In this document: positions 63,940 through 64,000 of the stretch, in pieces
Layout: the number at the start of each line of letters is the position of its first letter
Numbering within the stretch: position 1 is the stretch's first letter
Assembly: GCA_002281485.1 (NCBI GenBank)
Contig: NCGF01000004.1
Span: forward strand, 82,386-146,385
Reading direction: 5' to 3'
Source: Sphingomonas sp. 28-66-16
Lineage (GTDB): Bacteria > Pseudomonadota > Alphaproteobacteria > Sphingomonadales > Sphingomonadaceae
Length of the DNA: 64,000 bases
Program-made: the position numbers and the translations under genes
The notes under the pieces: model-generated
Database searches by the model: none
The model's input: only the letters and a program-made list of their open reading frames with translations
What the model was told of the DNA's origin: nothing

Positions 63940-64000
63940 GTGATTTAAGGAGGGTTAGGGCTTCGTCGTAGTGACGAAGGAACGAAGATGAAGCCCCAAC
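63940..64000 (+). mobile_element. Possible left edge of an insertion sequence
   Basis: The end of the window has an inverted-repeat pair GGGCTTC/GAAGCCC (63958 and 63990) and a purine-rich ribosome-site-like stretch AAGGAACGAAG before an ATG (M-K-P-Q) that runs off the edge. This fits the start of a transposase gene and would explain why the adjacent methylase gene is cut. Only ~60 bases are visible, so this is tentative. Confidence 0.25.

Noticed and set aside
63850-63950. Short frame ending TGNTEAERIVVAITEAS that overlaps the methylase fragment's ATG as ATGA
   Set aside because: Only ~26 codons from its GTG and it competes with the frame encoding GVYRHEM, which belongs to the methylase family.

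Overview
The window is a GC-rich, almost gap-free stretch of chromosome from an alphaproteobacterium, most likely a Sphingomonas-type member of the Sphingomonadales. The evidence is the trpF-trpB-trpA-accD-folC order, the style of the TonB receptor, the tRNA-Met with a G1:U72 pair, and several proteins that read as typical sphingomonad orphans. This assignment is inferred from gene content and not from a marker gene. There is no rRNA or CRISPR array, and no gene-free stretch is longer than about 300 bases.

Layout. 1-3725 (minus strand): an RNase H-fold protein (partial), a UvrD/PcrA helicase and a glycosyltransferase. 3931-7866: an NTF2-like protein, a Pit phosphate transporter, an MHS-type MFS carrier and a PsiE protein. 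7924-13120: RsmD, an RluB-type pseudouridine synthase, a stand-alone receiver protein, a Rieske oxygenase, an AmpG-type carrier and a small orphan behind a Fur-like palindrome. 13313-18366 (minus strand): the trpF-trpB-orf57-trpA-accD-folC cluster, with a tiny membrane protein wedged between trpB and trpA by two 4-base overlaps. 18409-24364: VOC protein, ICMT-like methyltransferase, M1 aminopeptidase, Lon (head to head with the M1 gene, start codons overlapping), HU and tRNA-Val.

24419-31182 holds a TolC/HlyD/ABC-exporter operon whose ABC protein has lost every catalytic motif of its ATPase domain. A small exported protein and an OmpR/histidine-kinase pair lie upstream. 31243-37340 is a DAB-type inorganic-carbon uptake locus: a divergent LysR regulator, a 27-base palindromic operator, dabB, dabA, a zinc-ribbon protein and an 87-residue orphan. 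37408-44931 carries an amidohydrolase, a lipoprotein, a TonB receptor with a large lipoprotein partner, and a 2OG-Fe(II) hydroxylase. 45097-56158 is a complete type II secretion operon gspC-D-E-F-G-H-I-J-K-L-M-N with no prepilin peptidase gene.

56204-61454 has tRNA-His, a leucine-type dehydrogenase, a remnant of an aminoglycoside phosphotransferase, alanine dehydrogenase, Kup, a 2H phosphoesterase and tRNA-Met. From there to the end is foreign DNA: a large serine recombinase whose 3' end runs into tRNA-Met, then phage-like minus-strand genes including a broken DNA adenine methylase, and what may be the first bases of an insertion sequence.

The two most promising points for new biology are the exporter operon with the dead ATPase domain and the DAB locus with its added zinc-ribbon protein and exactly placed operator.
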